DNA of 64,000 bases, taken from JAEUMG01 sp963805405. GTDB taxonomy: Bacteria; Pseudomonadota; Alphaproteobacteria; Rhizobiales; Aestuariivirgaceae. Position 1 is the stretch's first letter. The number at the start of each line of letters is the position of its first letter. The position numbers and the translations under genes were made by a program. The notes beneath the pieces are model-generated. The model was not told the origin of the DNA, ran no database searches, and saw nothing but the letters and a program-made list of their open reading frames with translations. The stretch covers positions 80,542-144,541 of the forward strand of contig CAWDUC010000018.1 in assembly GCA_963805405.1 (NCBI GenBank), given 5' to 3'. This document shows, piece after piece, positions 1 through 8,734 of this stretch.

Positions 1-64
1 TTTATGCTGAAGATGAAGCGCGCGCCGGTATCATCCCCGTAAAGTCGATGTTCTGATCCAACAT

Positions 65-631
65 ATGTTCTATGTAGAATTCATCCATTGGGATCGCTCT
101 GTCCCAATCGAAATATTCCGGTTTCTGGGCCAGCAATCCTCTGCCTGGAAGGAAGACTCACCGGATCGACTCGTACTGCAACTCGGCCGCACGCTTCGCC
201 TGGGTCCTGAGCCCGGTTATATCGCGCTCTGGGACATCCCGAACATTCGCCGCCTCGATGAATGGGAAGCATATTTTCATTCTTCGGAATCGATGATGAA
301 CCGTCGAAGCCAAGCGATGCATCGGGCTATCACGATAGAGCGGGCCGGGCTCTACAATGCGCTGATCAGCGGCGACCCGAAGAGCTACCCGCTTTACTAT
401 GTCGAATTCTATGAGTCATTTTCTCCCGCGCTCGCAGCGGATTTGCCACGACAAGCACTTGTTTATCTTCTCGATAGGGTGGGATTCCTGGGTCCGGATT
501 TCGAGGCCATAGCGGTCTGGGGATGCCGGTCATACGAGGACATTGAGCTTCTCTCATGCCGTCGCAGCCTCGGCATGCCCCTGCCAGCTGAGGCAGGGAT
601 CTATCGGAATTTCGGCGACGAGGTAATTTGA
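65..631 (+). CDS. hypothetical protein with internal duplication
   Basis: A 188-residue soluble protein I cannot assign to a named family. Its two halves look alike: residues 2-6 (FYVEF) and about 111-115 (YYVEF) open each half, and each later has a hydrophobic strand ending in a Trp (YIALWD near 52-57, AIAVWG near 147-152). This suggests two tandem ferredoxin-like or NIPSNAP/ABM-like alpha-beta units. No signal peptide or membrane segment is visible. The ATG at 65 is the first in frame, with no strong ribosome binding site before it. It stands alone, about 250 bases from the next gene, which is on the other strand. Function unknown. Confidence 0.75.
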   Translation: MFYVEFIHWDRSVPIEIFRFLGQQSSAWKEDSPDRLVLQLGRTLRLGPEPGYIALWDIPNIRRLDEWEAYFHSSESMMNRRSQAMHRAITIERAGLYNALISGDPKSYPLYYVEFYESFSPALAADLPRQALVYLLDRVGFLGPDFEAIAVWGCRSYEDIELLSCRRSLGMPLPAEAGIYRNFGDEVI

Positions 632-887
632 GGAATCGTTCCTTGCAGGCGCAACCATTCGAGATACAAGTTCTTCAAAGTCGTAAGCGAACTTAAACAC
701 GGGCAAGCAAATTCACTGTGCGTTCGACGCGTATTCGTTCAGAATTTGCAAACAAGCCTACCGAAGCAGATCGAATTCCGCGTTTTGGCGTGAGCTAAAC
801 CGCATTGATGACCGTCGCCCTTGAGGGCGATGCCACCCTTCGATGAATGCGCCCCCCGCTTTCACAGGATCATCCTGGGTCGTTATG

Positions 888-1214
888 CTAAGGCTGTGTG
901 GGTGCCGTTGGCTCAGGTTGCGTGGGCGTTACCGGGACGGTCGGCGTGGTCGTGGCTGGCGGTGTTGGGACGGTCTCACCGGTGGTCTGTGACGCTGGAG
1001 GAACCGTCGCCGGCGGTTGCCTCATAAGGAAGAAGCCAATCACCAGAAGAGCAACGACGATCACTCCGATTACCCAATACATCGTGCTGGCGCCCCTGGT
1101 TGCACCGTAGGGGTTCATATGGTCGCCACGCATCGGATCGGTTGGGTTGGGTTGGGGCGGTACAGCACCCGGCGGGTTAGGCTTGGCAGCTGGAGGCGTT
1201 GGATTGATGGCCAT
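888..1214 (-). CDS. Pro/Thr-rich single-pass membrane protein
   Basis: A 108-residue protein with one membrane segment (about residues 45-64, MYWVIGVIVVALLVIGFFLM) between a Pro/Asn-rich N-terminal tail and a C-terminal tail made almost wholly of Pro, Thr, Val and Gln. It may be an envelope-anchored low-complexity linker. I chose the ATG at 1214, not the upstream in-frame ATG at 1265, because GGAGAAA lies just ahead of it. The composition gives no enzymatic function. Confidence 0.7.
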   Translation of the reverse strand: MAINPTPPAAKPNPPGAVPPQPNPTDPMRGDHMNPYGATRGASTMYWVIGVIVVALLVIGFFLMRQPPATVPPASQTTGETVPTPPATTTPTVPVTPTQPEPTAPTQP

Positions 1215-1562
1215 AGTTTTCTCCTCAAACAGGTTTTCAAGGAACCTCGTGCAGAAAGGTTCCAAGAATTTGCGCTTTCCTTGCTATGGGTCAGAAATTG
1301 CCTGCTGCGTTGATTAGGGAATTCGACGCGAAAGCCGTAGTGTCATTGGGTTTGAGGCCGGCTCTCCCGACAGTGTCGGCGGAATTTCGCCATTTCCCTG
1401 CAAAAGCTCCTGATCGCAGAGAATCGGCGGCGTACTCTCCAAAGCAGCGAGATGTTGCCGGGCAATCCTGCGAGCTGGCGATTGGTCAGCCCGCCTCGCA
1501 ACTCACCTACTTCAATAGACGTGCCCAGACCCGGTCGGCAATGGCCGGGGTTACTTGTCGCA
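1215..1562. other. intergenic stretch, no gene seen
   Basis: About 350 bases between two minus-strand genes. Reading frames exist on both strands but none has a ribosome binding site or recognisable protein. The only structure I see is a short palindrome at 1367-1379 (CCGACA-G-TGTCGG). It could be a protein-binding site or a small hairpin. Confidence 0.4.
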
Positions 1563-1979
1563 CTACTCGTTGATGTTCTCGTATGCCGTAAACTTCCATG
1601 CACCGGCACGTTTGCCGAAGTAATATTCGTTGCCATCGCAGTCGATCACCCACGGACTATCGGCGAACGTCGACTGGGCGGCTTTCAGTTTCCCCGCGCG
1701 GAGGCAGCCTACAAGCTGTGCATCACCGCCAAAGAACATGCCCTGAAACTCGTCCGCGAACTCGTTGGCGGAAACTTTGTCGGGGTGTTCGTATCCGCTG
1801 AAGGCCAGAGGAAAATGACTCATTGCCGCCACGGCCTTGATGTCCTTTTTGCCAACAGCGACGCTAAATGCTTTACGCATCTTCTCCAGATCCGATGGCG
1901 CGGCATTTCCTGCGACAACCGGTGCAGCGATCGAAACGAAAAAACAGCACGTTGATGCGACCAGGATTTTTCTGAACAT
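1563..1979 (-). CDS. secreted hypothetical protein
   Basis: A 138-residue protein starting MFRKILVAS with a clear Sec signal peptide (hydrophobic core through about residue 22, cleavage after PVVAG). The mature part is helical, with a two-Cys region (LVGCLRAG ... VIDCDGN) and an aromatic C-terminus (KFTAYENINE). Two Cys in a periplasmic protein suggest a disulfide. The start at 1979 is supported by GGAGGCG upstream. It lies downstream of the 59-residue membrane gene on the same strand. I do not recognise the family. Confidence 0.75.
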   Translation of the reverse strand: MFRKILVASTCCFFVSIAAPVVAGNAAPSDLEKMRKAFSVAVGKKDIKAVAAMSHFPLAFSGYEHPDKVSANEFADEFQGMFFGGDAQLVGCLRAGKLKAAQSTFADSPWVIDCDGNEYYFGKRAGAWKFTAYENINE

Positions 1980-2022
1980 GGGCGGCGCCTCCGAAATAGC
2001 CGAGGCCACTTCAGCGCGGCCT

Positions 2023-2202
2023 TCAGTCGAGCGTTATTCCTAACATCTCCTTGGCCGTTTGAAAGTAGGAACCCTTCTGAGCGGGGTCCCGCGCCATCTT
2101 GGAAACTCCAATAGCGACTGAGAGCACAACCATCAAACCAACAGCAAAAAGGAGCGTTGCGCCGCCTCTCGGCTCGCGAGGTGGTTCTTTTTTGACAGCC
2201 AT
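2023..2202 (-). CDS. small membrane protein, 59 aa
   Basis: A short reading frame starting MAVKKEPPREPRGG. It has a positively charged Pro-rich N-terminus, one hydrophobic segment (about residues 16-34, TLLFAVGLMVVLSVAIGVS) and a polar C-terminal tail ending GITLD. A strong ribosome binding site (GGAGGGATT) directly precedes the ATG at 2202. The charge pattern suggests an inner-membrane protein with N-in orientation. It reads toward the secreted 138-residue gene, 43 bases away, and may be co-transcribed with it. Function unknown. Confidence 0.65.
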   Translation of the reverse strand: MAVKKEPPREPRGGATLLFAVGLMVVLSVAIGVSKMARDPAQKGSYFQTAKEMLGITLD

Positions 2203-2341
2203 AATCCCTCCGGTTTCCCGCGTCCCTGTAACTTCACCAAGGCTATTGGCCAGGGATCGGGCTCTCCAAACGCGACTTTTCTAAGCCTCTTGCATGTTCT
2301 TTATTCGTTCTATAGCCTCACCCTCATTAACGGAGGCGGGG

Positions 2342-2551
2342 ATGACAGACAATTTGCGGTTCGTGGTCGAGCGCTGGAGTGCGGACGGAGGCAAGCGTTA
2401 CGACGTGCTGGCGGCATGCAGCACGGTGGAGTTTGCGGAGGCGGTGTTCAACGTCGCAATCCAGTCACGGACGAAAGAGCTTTGCACGATCTCGCAAGGC
2501 GCAAGGCTTCTCCGGCGATCAGTCCCCGAAGGGAACGCAGCGACGACATAA
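2342..2551 (+). CDS. hypothetical protein, 69 aa
   Basis: A small soluble protein starting MTDNLRFVVERW. I chose the ATG at 2342 over the upstream one at 2294 because GGAGGCGGGG sits immediately before it. The sequence predicts a short beta-alpha-beta unit (LRFVVERW, helix around STVEFAEAVFNVAI). No motif identifies a function. It lies upstream of the glutathione S-transferase, about 195 bases apart. Confidence 0.6.
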   Translation: MTDNLRFVVERWSADGGKRYDVLAACSTVEFAEAVFNVAIQSRTKELCTISQGARLLRRSVPEGNAATT

Positions 2552-2746
2552 GTGATTTGAATCGAATTGGCGGGCCAGCGCCTTACCCGCTGGCATTAGT
2601 AAGACCGGGGGTGATGCCTGCCGTCAGCGGCGGTTAGGGCTCCAAATTTGAGTCGGGGTCGTGAGACGGACCTCGACCTGCTGACCAAGATGGTGTCTAG
2701 AGGGGGTGTGGCGCGCATGACGCGGCGCTCGCGCGGGGAGTTTCAA

Positions 2747-3364
2747 ATGATGCCGATGCCTAAGGTCACCTATTTCGATTTTGCCGGCAGCCGCGGCGAG
2801 GAGGTGCGGCTGGCACTGGTGATCGCCGGTATCGCTTTTGACGACAACCGGGTCAAGGACGACGATTTTGCCCCGATCAAATCCGACTTGCCGTTCGGTT
2901 CGCTGCCCGTCTTCGAAGTTCCAGGACACGGTGTCTTTGCTGAAACGAACGCGATACTGCGGCTGATCGGGCGTCTCCACCGCCTATACCCAGATGACCC
3001 CTGGGATGCGGCGCGGCACGATGCCGTAATGGATTCGTGTGAGGAGTTGCGCCAGCGTCTCTCGGCCACCTCGCGGATTGCCGATGCAGCGCAAAAGAAA
3101 GCGGCGCGACAGGCGCTGGCTGCCGAATATATCCCGGTCTGGGCGCAAGGAATTGAGCGGCTGATCGGCCAAGGTCCCTTCGTTGGCGGGGCGCAGCCTG
3201 CAGTCGCCGACATCAAGATCTACGTGATTGAAAAAGCGCTGAGCGGCGGCATCTATGACGATATCCCGACTACAGTCCTCGAGCCTTATGCCCGATTGAA
3301 GATGTTGGCCCGCGGAATTGCTAAGCATCCCGCGGTACTGGCTTGGTATGCGCCAAAACTCTGA
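2747..3364 (+). CDS. glutathione S-transferase family protein
   Basis: A 205-residue protein with the two-domain GST layout. The N-terminal thioredoxin-like domain has the beta-1 strand VTYFDFAGSRGEEVRL, the cis-Pro loop GSLPVFEV and the glutathione-binding ETNAILR. The all-alpha C-terminal domain carries the capping motif AVADIKIYVI. The Tyr of YFDF and the following Arg pattern resemble sigma/Nu-type GSTs. It probably conjugates glutathione or reduces peroxides in the cytosol. The start at 2747 follows GGGGAG; an upstream in-frame ATG at 2648 is less likely. Substrate unknown. Confidence 0.88.
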   Translation: MMPMPKVTYFDFAGSRGEEVRLALVIAGIAFDDNRVKDDDFAPIKSDLPFGSLPVFEVPGHGVFAETNAILRLIGRLHRLYPDDPWDAARHDAVMDSCEELRQRLSATSRIADAAQKKAARQALAAEYIPVWAQGIERLIGQGPFVGGAQPAVADIKIYVIEKALSGGIYDDIPTTVLEPYARLKMLARGIAKHPAVLAWYAPKL

Positions 3365-3694
3365 TCGCTAAGGACGTCAGAAATGCGGCCCCACCTTCCG
3401 TGCGAGGATGTCACAAACCGTATCCCGCGCCCGAGAGCGCGATAATCGAATTGATGACGGCTGACCTTCTCGCTGCCAGAGGATCATCATGGGTTGCTAC
3501 ACGAACCCACAGAGAGCCGCGCCGTCACGGCTTTGACGACGGCAATTTGCCTCCACGTGATCGTGGCCTCAACGAATCATGGACATTCTCCAAACCCACC
3601 ATTGCGCAACGCGTCAGCGAGCACATTCGCTCTGCCATTATGGAACGCGCTCGGCGGCATCAGTGGCCTAAAAGGTAAAAGCTAGTTCAAAGAC
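3365..3694. other. intergenic stretch, no supported gene
   Basis: About 330 bases between the GST gene and the convergent DMT permease gene. A plus-strand frame continues from inside the GST gene to 3678 but lacks a start site and recognisable domains. Its last 35 residues (TIAQRVSEHIRSAIMERA) faintly resemble a helix-turn-helix regulator fragment, which is not enough to call a pseudogene. Confidence 0.35.
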
Positions 3695-4588
3695 TCAGCC
3701 TTGGCCCCTATGACGCAGTCGTTCGCGATGAGAAATGTAGATTGCGCTGGCGATCAAAATCCCCACACCAATGAAAGTCCAGCGATCCGGGAAATCTCCA
3801 AAGAACCAATACCCAGCGATCACCGCCATAATTATCTCCGTATAGGAGAACGGTGCCAATGTTGACGCCTCTGCGTGATCGTAGGCGCGCACGATCAAGT
3901 AGTGTGCGAAGGTCGCGAAAAAGGCGAGCAATACGAACAAACCCCATTGCTCAAGCGTGGGCGTTTGCCAGAAGAAAAGCGCAGCGATGCTGACCACTAC
4001 CGTGCCGAAGGCATTGGTATGAAGCGTCGTGAGAAGTGCGTTAGTCCGCCCCGCAATCTTACGGGTCAAGATCATGTACATCGCCATGGCAAAGCCCGAA
4101 CCAAGTGCGAGCACGATCCCAAGATTGAAAGCTTGAAATCCCGGACGGATAATAATGAGCGTGCCGACAAACCCTGTGATCGTGGCGATCCAACGCCTGA
4201 CCCCCACCTGCTCAGCGAGCATCACTGGCGACAGGAGCGTAATGGCGAGCGGCTGCACAAAAGAGATCGCCAGTACATCGGCTATAGGGAGATACTTTAG
4301 GCTCCAAAAATATAGTCCGTTTGAACTGAGTAGAAAAAAGCTGCGCAGCACCAGAATTTTGGGGCTGTCTGGGGTGACGATGGTTTTCAAATCGAATTTC
4401 GCCACAACGAATGGAAGGGTCATGAGCGCGCCAAAACACGTGCGCGCCCACACAAGCTGCACGACCGGCACACCCATCTCGCCAAGATATTTCGCTGCAA
4501 CATCCATGTATGGCAGCAGGGCCATGGCGAAGAGCATTATCGCAATGCCAACAAGTGGGCGCTGCGCATTCAGGCCAGGTGAATTCAT
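3695..4588 (-). CDS. EamA/DMT family permease
   Basis: A 297-residue integral membrane protein with about ten hydrophobic segments in two repeated halves, as in drug/metabolite transporters of the EamA (RhaT-like) family. Characteristic features are an N-terminal helix followed by WARTCFGALMTLPF, the internal repeat around LGIVLALGSGFAMAMYMILTRK, and a Ser/Tyr-rich helix LAPFSYTEIIMAVIAGYWFFGDFP typical of the family. It probably exports a small metabolite; the substrate cannot be read from sequence. The ATG at 4588 is preceded by a stem-loop at 4606-4626. Confidence 0.85.
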   Translation of the reverse strand: MNSPGLNAQRPLVGIAIMLFAMALLPYMDVAAKYLGEMGVPVVQLVWARTCFGALMTLPFVVAKFDLKTIVTPDSPKILVLRSFFLLSSNGLYFWSLKYLPIADVLAISFVQPLAITLLSPVMLAEQVGVRRWIATITGFVGTLIIIRPGFQAFNLGIVLALGSGFAMAMYMILTRKIAGRTNALLTTLHTNAFGTVVVSIAALFFWQTPTLEQWGLFVLLAFFATFAHYLIVRAYDHAEASTLAPFSYTEIIMAVIAGYWFFGDFPDRWTFIGVGILIASAIYISHRERLRHRGQG

Positions 4589-4605
4589 TGTCCGACTTGT
4601 TGTGG

Positions 4606-4626
4606 AAGGGCGTTTCAGACGCCCTT
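4606..4626 (-). promoter_or_regulatory. stem-loop in 5' leader of DMT permease
   Basis: A perfect 8-bp inverted repeat (AAGGGCGT / ACGCCCTT, loop TTCAG) whose near edge is 18 bases upstream of the permease start codon. There is no T-tract, so it is not a convincing terminator. It could affect translation initiation or be an operator. Function inferred from position only. Confidence 0.3.
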
Positions 4627-4998
4627 ATGACATCGTATTTTGCCTAAAGCACCGTCGCCCTAGCTTTTTACGTCAGTTCGGTGATTCCGTTGGGAGAAAC
4701 CTCTGACGGGCCAGGCGTCTTTCGATGAGGTCGCTGATCGAACAAACCTTATTGCTTAGGAGTGCCGGTCTGGAACGTCATGCCTGACGCTGTGGCTTTC
4801 TCAAGCGTTGTCGGACTATCGCCTTTCAAACGTCTGGCTGTGGAAGCGCGGCCGACAGATATTTAGAAAACTCGCGACTATGCGCGGCCCAAACGCCAGT
4901 CTGTGGACCAGACGAACTCGGAAGGTGGCGCGCTAAAATACGGAACTTGCCCGACTATTTAGAAATTTCTAAGATATTGATATCGCAGGACAATTTGT
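4627..4998. other. intergenic stretch, nothing recognised
   Basis: About 370 bases downstream of the minus-strand tRNA and upstream of the permease. I see no open frame with a ribosome binding site and no repeat larger than short dyads (for example GTCTG ... CAGAC near 4901). It probably holds the permease promoter and the tRNA 3' trailer. Confidence 0.35.
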
Positions 4999-5074
4999 TG
5001 GTGGGCCCGGCAGGACTCGAACCTGCAACCAGACGGTTATGAGCCGTCAGCTCTAACCATTGAGCTACAGGCCC
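4999..5074 (-). tRNA. tRNA with CAT anticodon (Ile2 or elongator Met)
   Basis: A 76-base cloverleaf on the minus strand. Acceptor stem GGGCCTG pairs with CGGGCCC (one G-T pair), discriminator A, and the 3' CCA is encoded. The D-arm is GTAGCTCAATGGTTAGAGC. The anticodon stem GACGG/CCGTC closes the loop CTCATAA, giving anticodon CAT. The T-arm is the usual GGTTCGAGTCC type. CAT can be elongator Met or the lysidine-modified Ile2. The acceptor and loop resemble rhizobial tRNAs annotated as Ile2, which I favour without certainty. Confidence 0.93.
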
Positions 5075-5141
5075 CACCAACCGGTTGGCTACAGCAATCC
5101 GGCGGTCGGTGCTATACCCTCAGGCTCAAGCGGAGACAATC

Positions 5142-6584
5142 GTGAGCGCAACGCCAGAAAGAGCCGTCGATGCCCTGATCGCCCTGCACGACGAGGCGAC
5201 GACGGCATTGCGCGCCAGTCTCGAGCGGTTCCTGCTCAATCGAACAGTTCCGACACCCTCCGAGCGCAGTCGATTTCGCTACCCGCAATTGACGCTTACT
5301 TATGACGCCGCCGGGCCGCCACCGGTCTTGTCGCGCGCCTATGGCAAGTTCCAGGGTCCGGGCGTCTATGAGACGACGATCACGCAGCCACGAGCCTTTC
5401 GAGCATACCTTCTTGATCAGCTCAGGCATCTGGTGCGCGACTATGGCGCCGAGGTCGAAGTATCGCCCAGCGCTCAAGAGATACCCTACCCTTACGTATT
5501 GGAATCGGGCGATGAATTCGGCGGCGAAGGCATCACCGCGGCCGAAATTGCCCGTTATTTTCCGCCGCCCCTCTTAACCTCGGTGGGCGACGAGATCGCC
5601 GACGGGCTGTGGGAGCAAAAGCCCGGAGAGCCCATGCCGCTTGCCCTATTCGACGCAATTCGGACGGATTATTCGCTCCGCCGTCTCGTCCACTACACGG
5701 GCACGGATTGGCGCTCCGTCCAGCCCTGGATCTTGCTCACGAATTACCATCGCTATGTCGACCAGTTCGTCGCTTGGAGCGTCAGTCGCCTTCGCGACAA
5801 TGTCGGCTTCACCGCGCTGCATCTGCCTGGTGGCGGAACAGTAACCGCAAAGGAAACCGATGCGGAAATAGCTTCGATCGTCGGGCGCACGGCCTGGCAC
5901 CGCTACCAGATGCCGGCCTACCACTTGGCAAGGCCCGATGGCGGCGTCAGCCTCGTGAATATCGGCGTAGGACCTTCCAACGCCAAGACGATCACCGATC
6001 ATTTGGCGGTACTGCGGCCGCATTGCTGGCTGATGATCGGGCACTGCGGCGGCCTTCGACAAACCCAGCGTATCGGTGATTACGTCTTGGCGCATGGCTA
6101 TCTGCGGCAAGATCGTATCCTCGATGAACTGATCCCGCCCGACATCCCGATTCCGGCACTTGCCGAAGTGCAGGTTGCCCTTCAGGAGGCCGCGGCCACC
6201 ATCACCGGCGAGCGCGGAGAGGCATTAAAGTCGCGCCTGCGCACCGGCACCGTCATGACCAATGATGACCGCAACTGGGAACTGCGCTGGTCGCAGGAGC
6301 GCAGACGTATCAATCTTTCCCGGGCGATCGCCGTCGACATGGAATCAGGGACGGTTGCGGCCCAGGGCTATCGCTTGCGCGTGCCCTACGGCACCCTGCT
6401 TTGCGTGTCCGATAAGCCTCTGCACGGCGAGATAAAGCTGCCCGGCGCTGCAAACGCTTTCTATGATCGCGCCGTGGGCGAGCACCTGATGATCGGACTT
6501 GCGGCGATCGAGCGGCTTCGGAGCGACCTCACGCAGCTCCACTCGCGCAAGCTCAGAAGTTTTGACGAGCCACCTTTCCGCTGA
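5142..6584 (+). CDS. amn: AMP nucleosidase
   Basis: A 480-residue cytosolic enzyme that hydrolyses AMP to adenine and ribose 5-phosphate. The N-terminal ~170 residues form the AMP nucleosidase-specific domain. The C-terminal half is a nucleoside-phosphorylase fold with the phosphate/ribose-site loop NIGVGPSNAK, GHCGGLRQTQRIGDYVLAH, and the purine-site motif VDMESGTVAAQGYR. Length matches the E. coli enzyme (about 484). I chose GTG at 5142, which follows CGGAGAC. The in-frame TTG at 5085 would start only 11 bases from the divergent tRNA and has no ribosome binding site. Confidence 0.93.
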   Translation: MSATPERAVDALIALHDEATTALRASLERFLLNRTVPTPSERSRFRYPQLTLTYDAAGPPPVLSRAYGKFQGPGVYETTITQPRAFRAYLLDQLRHLVRDYGAEVEVSPSAQEIPYPYVLESGDEFGGEGITAAEIARYFPPPLLTSVGDEIADGLWEQKPGEPMPLALFDAIRTDYSLRRLVHYTGTDWRSVQPWILLTNYHRYVDQFVAWSVSRLRDNVGFTALHLPGGGTVTAKETDAEIASIVGRTAWHRYQMPAYHLARPDGGVSLVNIGVGPSNAKTITDHLAVLRPHCWLMIGHCGGLRQTQRIGDYVLAHGYLRQDRILDELIPPDIPIPALAEVQVALQEAAATITGERGEALKSRLRTGTVMTNDDRNWELRWSQERRRINLSRAIAVDMESGTVAAQGYRLRVPYGTLLCVSDKPLHGEIKLPGAANAFYDRAVGEHLMIGLAAIERLRSDLTQLHSRKLRSFDEPPFR

Positions 6585-6689
6585 ATTTTGCCAGATTTCG
6601 GTCATCCTGCATTCAGATTCAGAAGAATACTGGTTCTGCCATCAATCGCCGGACCGTGTTTTGTCCGAGCACTTTTCGTTGGAGTTCCC

Positions 6690-7409
6690 ATGTTGCGCTC
6701 AAGCCTCGCTGCCTTGATGTTCGCTGCCCTCGCCGCCTTTCCCGCTGTCTCCCCGGCATCGGCTCAAGAGCATAGTAACCCACCACGCACGATCACCATT
6801 GTCGGCCATGGCGAGGCGAGGCTGGTTCCCGACCTCGCGGTCATCACCTTGGGCGTCATGAACTCGGCCGCAACCGCACGCGAGGCGCTCGACGCCAATA
6901 ATGCGGCCATGAACAGCGTCATGGCGGGGCTTAAATCGGCCGGCATATCTCCGAATGATATGCAAACCTCGAATTTCACGATTTCGCCGCGCTATGATTT
7001 CGGCCAGGACAATCGCCAGCCGCCGCGGGTCGTCGCCTATGACGTCTCGAATACCGTTACGATCACTGTCCGAAAGCTCGATTCGCTGGGGGCGGTCCTC
7101 GATCAGACGGTTAGCCAGGGCTCTAACCAGATCAACGGTATCATGTTCTCGGCCTCGGAACCGGGCCCGTCCCAAGATGAAGCGCGCAAGGCCGCGGTCG
7201 TTGATGCACAGCGCAAGGCCAAGCTTTTCGCGGACGCGGCGGGCATTCGTCTTGGCGATATAGTTTCGCTGTCAGAGGTCATTTCAAACCCGCAACCGGT
7301 GCCGACCTACCGCAAGACAATGCAGGCCGATGCGGCTTCCTCCGTTCCGATCGCGCAAGGCGAACAAACCATCGCCGTCGACGTTAACATCGTCTGGGAG
7401 ATCGACTAG
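6690..7409 (+). CDS. secreted SIMPL-domain (DUF541) protein
   Basis: A 239-residue exported protein. The signal peptide starts MLRSSLAALMFAAL with cleavage near SPASAQ. The mature part is a SIMPL/DUF541 domain: ITIVGHGEARLVPDLAVITLGV at its start, a middle Asp/Asn-rich section with YDVSNTVTITVRKLD, and the helical DEARKAAVVDAQRKAKLFADAAG ending in the beta segment IAVDVNIVWEID. Family members are periplasmic or surface proteins linked to oxidative stress, but no biochemical role is settled. The ATG at 6690 has GGAG 7-8 bases upstream. Confidence 0.88.
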   Translation: MLRSSLAALMFAALAAFPAVSPASAQEHSNPPRTITIVGHGEARLVPDLAVITLGVMNSAATAREALDANNAAMNSVMAGLKSAGISPNDMQTSNFTISPRYDFGQDNRQPPRVVAYDVSNTVTITVRKLDSLGAVLDQTVSQGSNQINGIMFSASEPGPSQDEARKAAVVDAQRKAKLFADAAGIRLGDIVSLSEVISNPQPVPTYRKTMQADAASSVPIAQGEQTIAVDVNIVWEID

Positions 7410-7442
7410 CCGGCGTTCGCGCCGCTGATTGGAGACTTGGTC

Positions 7443-7727
7443 ATGAGGAACCTCGCTAAAATTGCTGCCGTTGCCATGGTGCTCGGTTTAGGTGGAGCCT
7501 TCACGCTGCCCTCCTTCAACCCGGCCGCGGCCGATACCCAGCCGCAAGTGAAGAAAAAAAAGAAGCAGGCGAACCAGACGGTGAAGAAGAACTATCAGGC
7601 GACCCCGCCTGGAGAGCCCAATCAGGCGGGCATGACCGACGATTGCGCCTATTGGTACAATGTCTATGGGCGCATGCCGGTCGGTTGCGATAAATATGGC
7701 CGTTCGTTCCGGCTTTGGGACAACTGA
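7443..7727 (+). CDS. secreted hypothetical protein
   Basis: A 94-residue protein with a signal peptide (MRNLAKIAAVAMVLGLGGAF, cleavage near NPAAADT), then a Lys/Gln-rich linker with a run of six Lys, and a compact C-terminal segment CAYWYNVYGRMPVGCDKYGR containing two Cys. The aromatic, Cys-paired tail looks like a small folded periplasmic domain. The ATG at 7443 has GGAGA at ideal spacing. It lies 33 bases after the SIMPL gene and is probably co-transcribed. Family not recognised. Confidence 0.75.
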   Translation: MRNLAKIAAVAMVLGLGGAFTLPSFNPAAADTQPQVKKKKKQANQTVKKNYQATPPGEPNQAGMTDDCAYWYNVYGRMPVGCDKYGRSFRLWDN

Positions 7728-7798
7728 ACCAGTCTACTGACACGGTTTGTCAAGAGACATGCTAGAAACTCGACGCTCCCTCCGGCGTTGTGTGCCCC

Positions 7799-8722
7799 AT
7801 GCCCATCTGCGAAGCCGATCCCTGGCGCCTCCAGTATTTCGAGAACATACAGTGCCCCGACACTGTCCGGATTCCCACCGAGGATGCCGATGCGTGGGAA
7901 TGGAACGCGGCGCACCGCTGGATTTATGACAAGCTGAGGGTCGCTGCTTCGCAAGGGCTGGATTGCGGCCCGCATGGCGTTCCTCCCAAACATTATCCCG
8001 TCTTCTCCAAACCGGTCTTCAATCTGAAGGGCATGGGTGTCGGCAGCAGGACGATCGCCAGCCCTGCCGAGATGGAAGAACATTACGCACCCGGACATTT
8101 CTGGATGGAGTTGTTGGAAGGCGAGCACATTTCGACCGATTGCGCGGTGGCAAAGGGCGAAATGAAATGGTCCCGACATACGACCGGCACCCCCTTTGGC
8201 GAGGGAATGTTTTCAGCTTGGGCCGTCCACGCCGGGCAACGCCCTAAGCTTGAGAGCTACCTCGGAGATTGGATCGCAACACACCTTCCCGGCTACACCG
8301 GCATGGTCAATTTCGAAACGATCGGCGGTCGCATCATCGAGGGTCATCTTCGCTTTGCCGATCAATGGCCCGATCTCTACGGCGACGGCTGGGTAAAGGC
8401 TCTCATCAGACTCTATGCCGAACACGAATGGCATTTCGACGATGCCGGCAGGCGCACCGGATACTCCATGCCGCTCTTCGGCCGTCACGGTCGGGCGTAT
8501 AAACACCCCGACCCTGAAATACTGGCCCGCGTACGCGCGATGCCGGGGGTTTCAAGCGTCCAGATCACATTTCATGAAGATAAGAAGCCGGAGCAGCACG
8601 CCATGCCGCCCGGCGGGTTTCGACTGGGCATCGTGAATGCTTTCGATCTCGAGACAGGCAATGCCGCGCGGCGACGCCTCTCTGATGCATGGCCCGCCGA
8701 AGCAATCCTGGACGGCGCTTAG
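7799..8722 (+). CDS. ATP-grasp-like protein
   Basis: A 307-residue soluble protein. It shows a spacing of motifs like ATP-grasp enzymes: a Lys-containing strand before a Gly-rich loop (FSKPVFNLKGMGVGSR), an acidic strand (WMELLEGEHISTDCAV), and a metal-site-like C-terminal stretch (TGMVNFETIGGRIIEGHLRF then a Trp-Pro). That would make it a carboxylate-amine/thiol ligase or a relative. No ligase subfamily is recognisable and catalysis is not proven. The start is uncertain: GTG at 7790 and ATG at 7799 are both possible and neither has a good ribosome binding site. Confidence 0.65.
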   Translation: MPICEADPWRLQYFENIQCPDTVRIPTEDADAWEWNAAHRWIYDKLRVAASQGLDCGPHGVPPKHYPVFSKPVFNLKGMGVGSRTIASPAEMEEHYAPGHFWMELLEGEHISTDCAVAKGEMKWSRHTTGTPFGEGMFSAWAVHAGQRPKLESYLGDWIATHLPGYTGMVNFETIGGRIIEGHLRFADQWPDLYGDGWVKALIRLYAEHEWHFDDAGRRTGYSMPLFGRHGRAYKHPDPEILARVRAMPGVSSVQITFHEDKKPEQHAMPPGGFRLGIVNAFDLETGNAARRRLSDAWPAEAILDGA

Positions 8723-8734
8723 GGTGGCCGTCGC

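Noticed and set aside
3343..3678. A 111-codon frame after the GST gene with a weak HTH-like end.
   Set aside because: It has no start site and starts inside the GST gene; the similarity is too slight to call a gene fragment.
5085..5141. A TTG start for the AMP nucleosidase gene 57 bases upstream.
   Set aside because: It has no ribosome binding site, lies only 11 bases from the divergent tRNA, and GTG 5142 gives the family's usual length.
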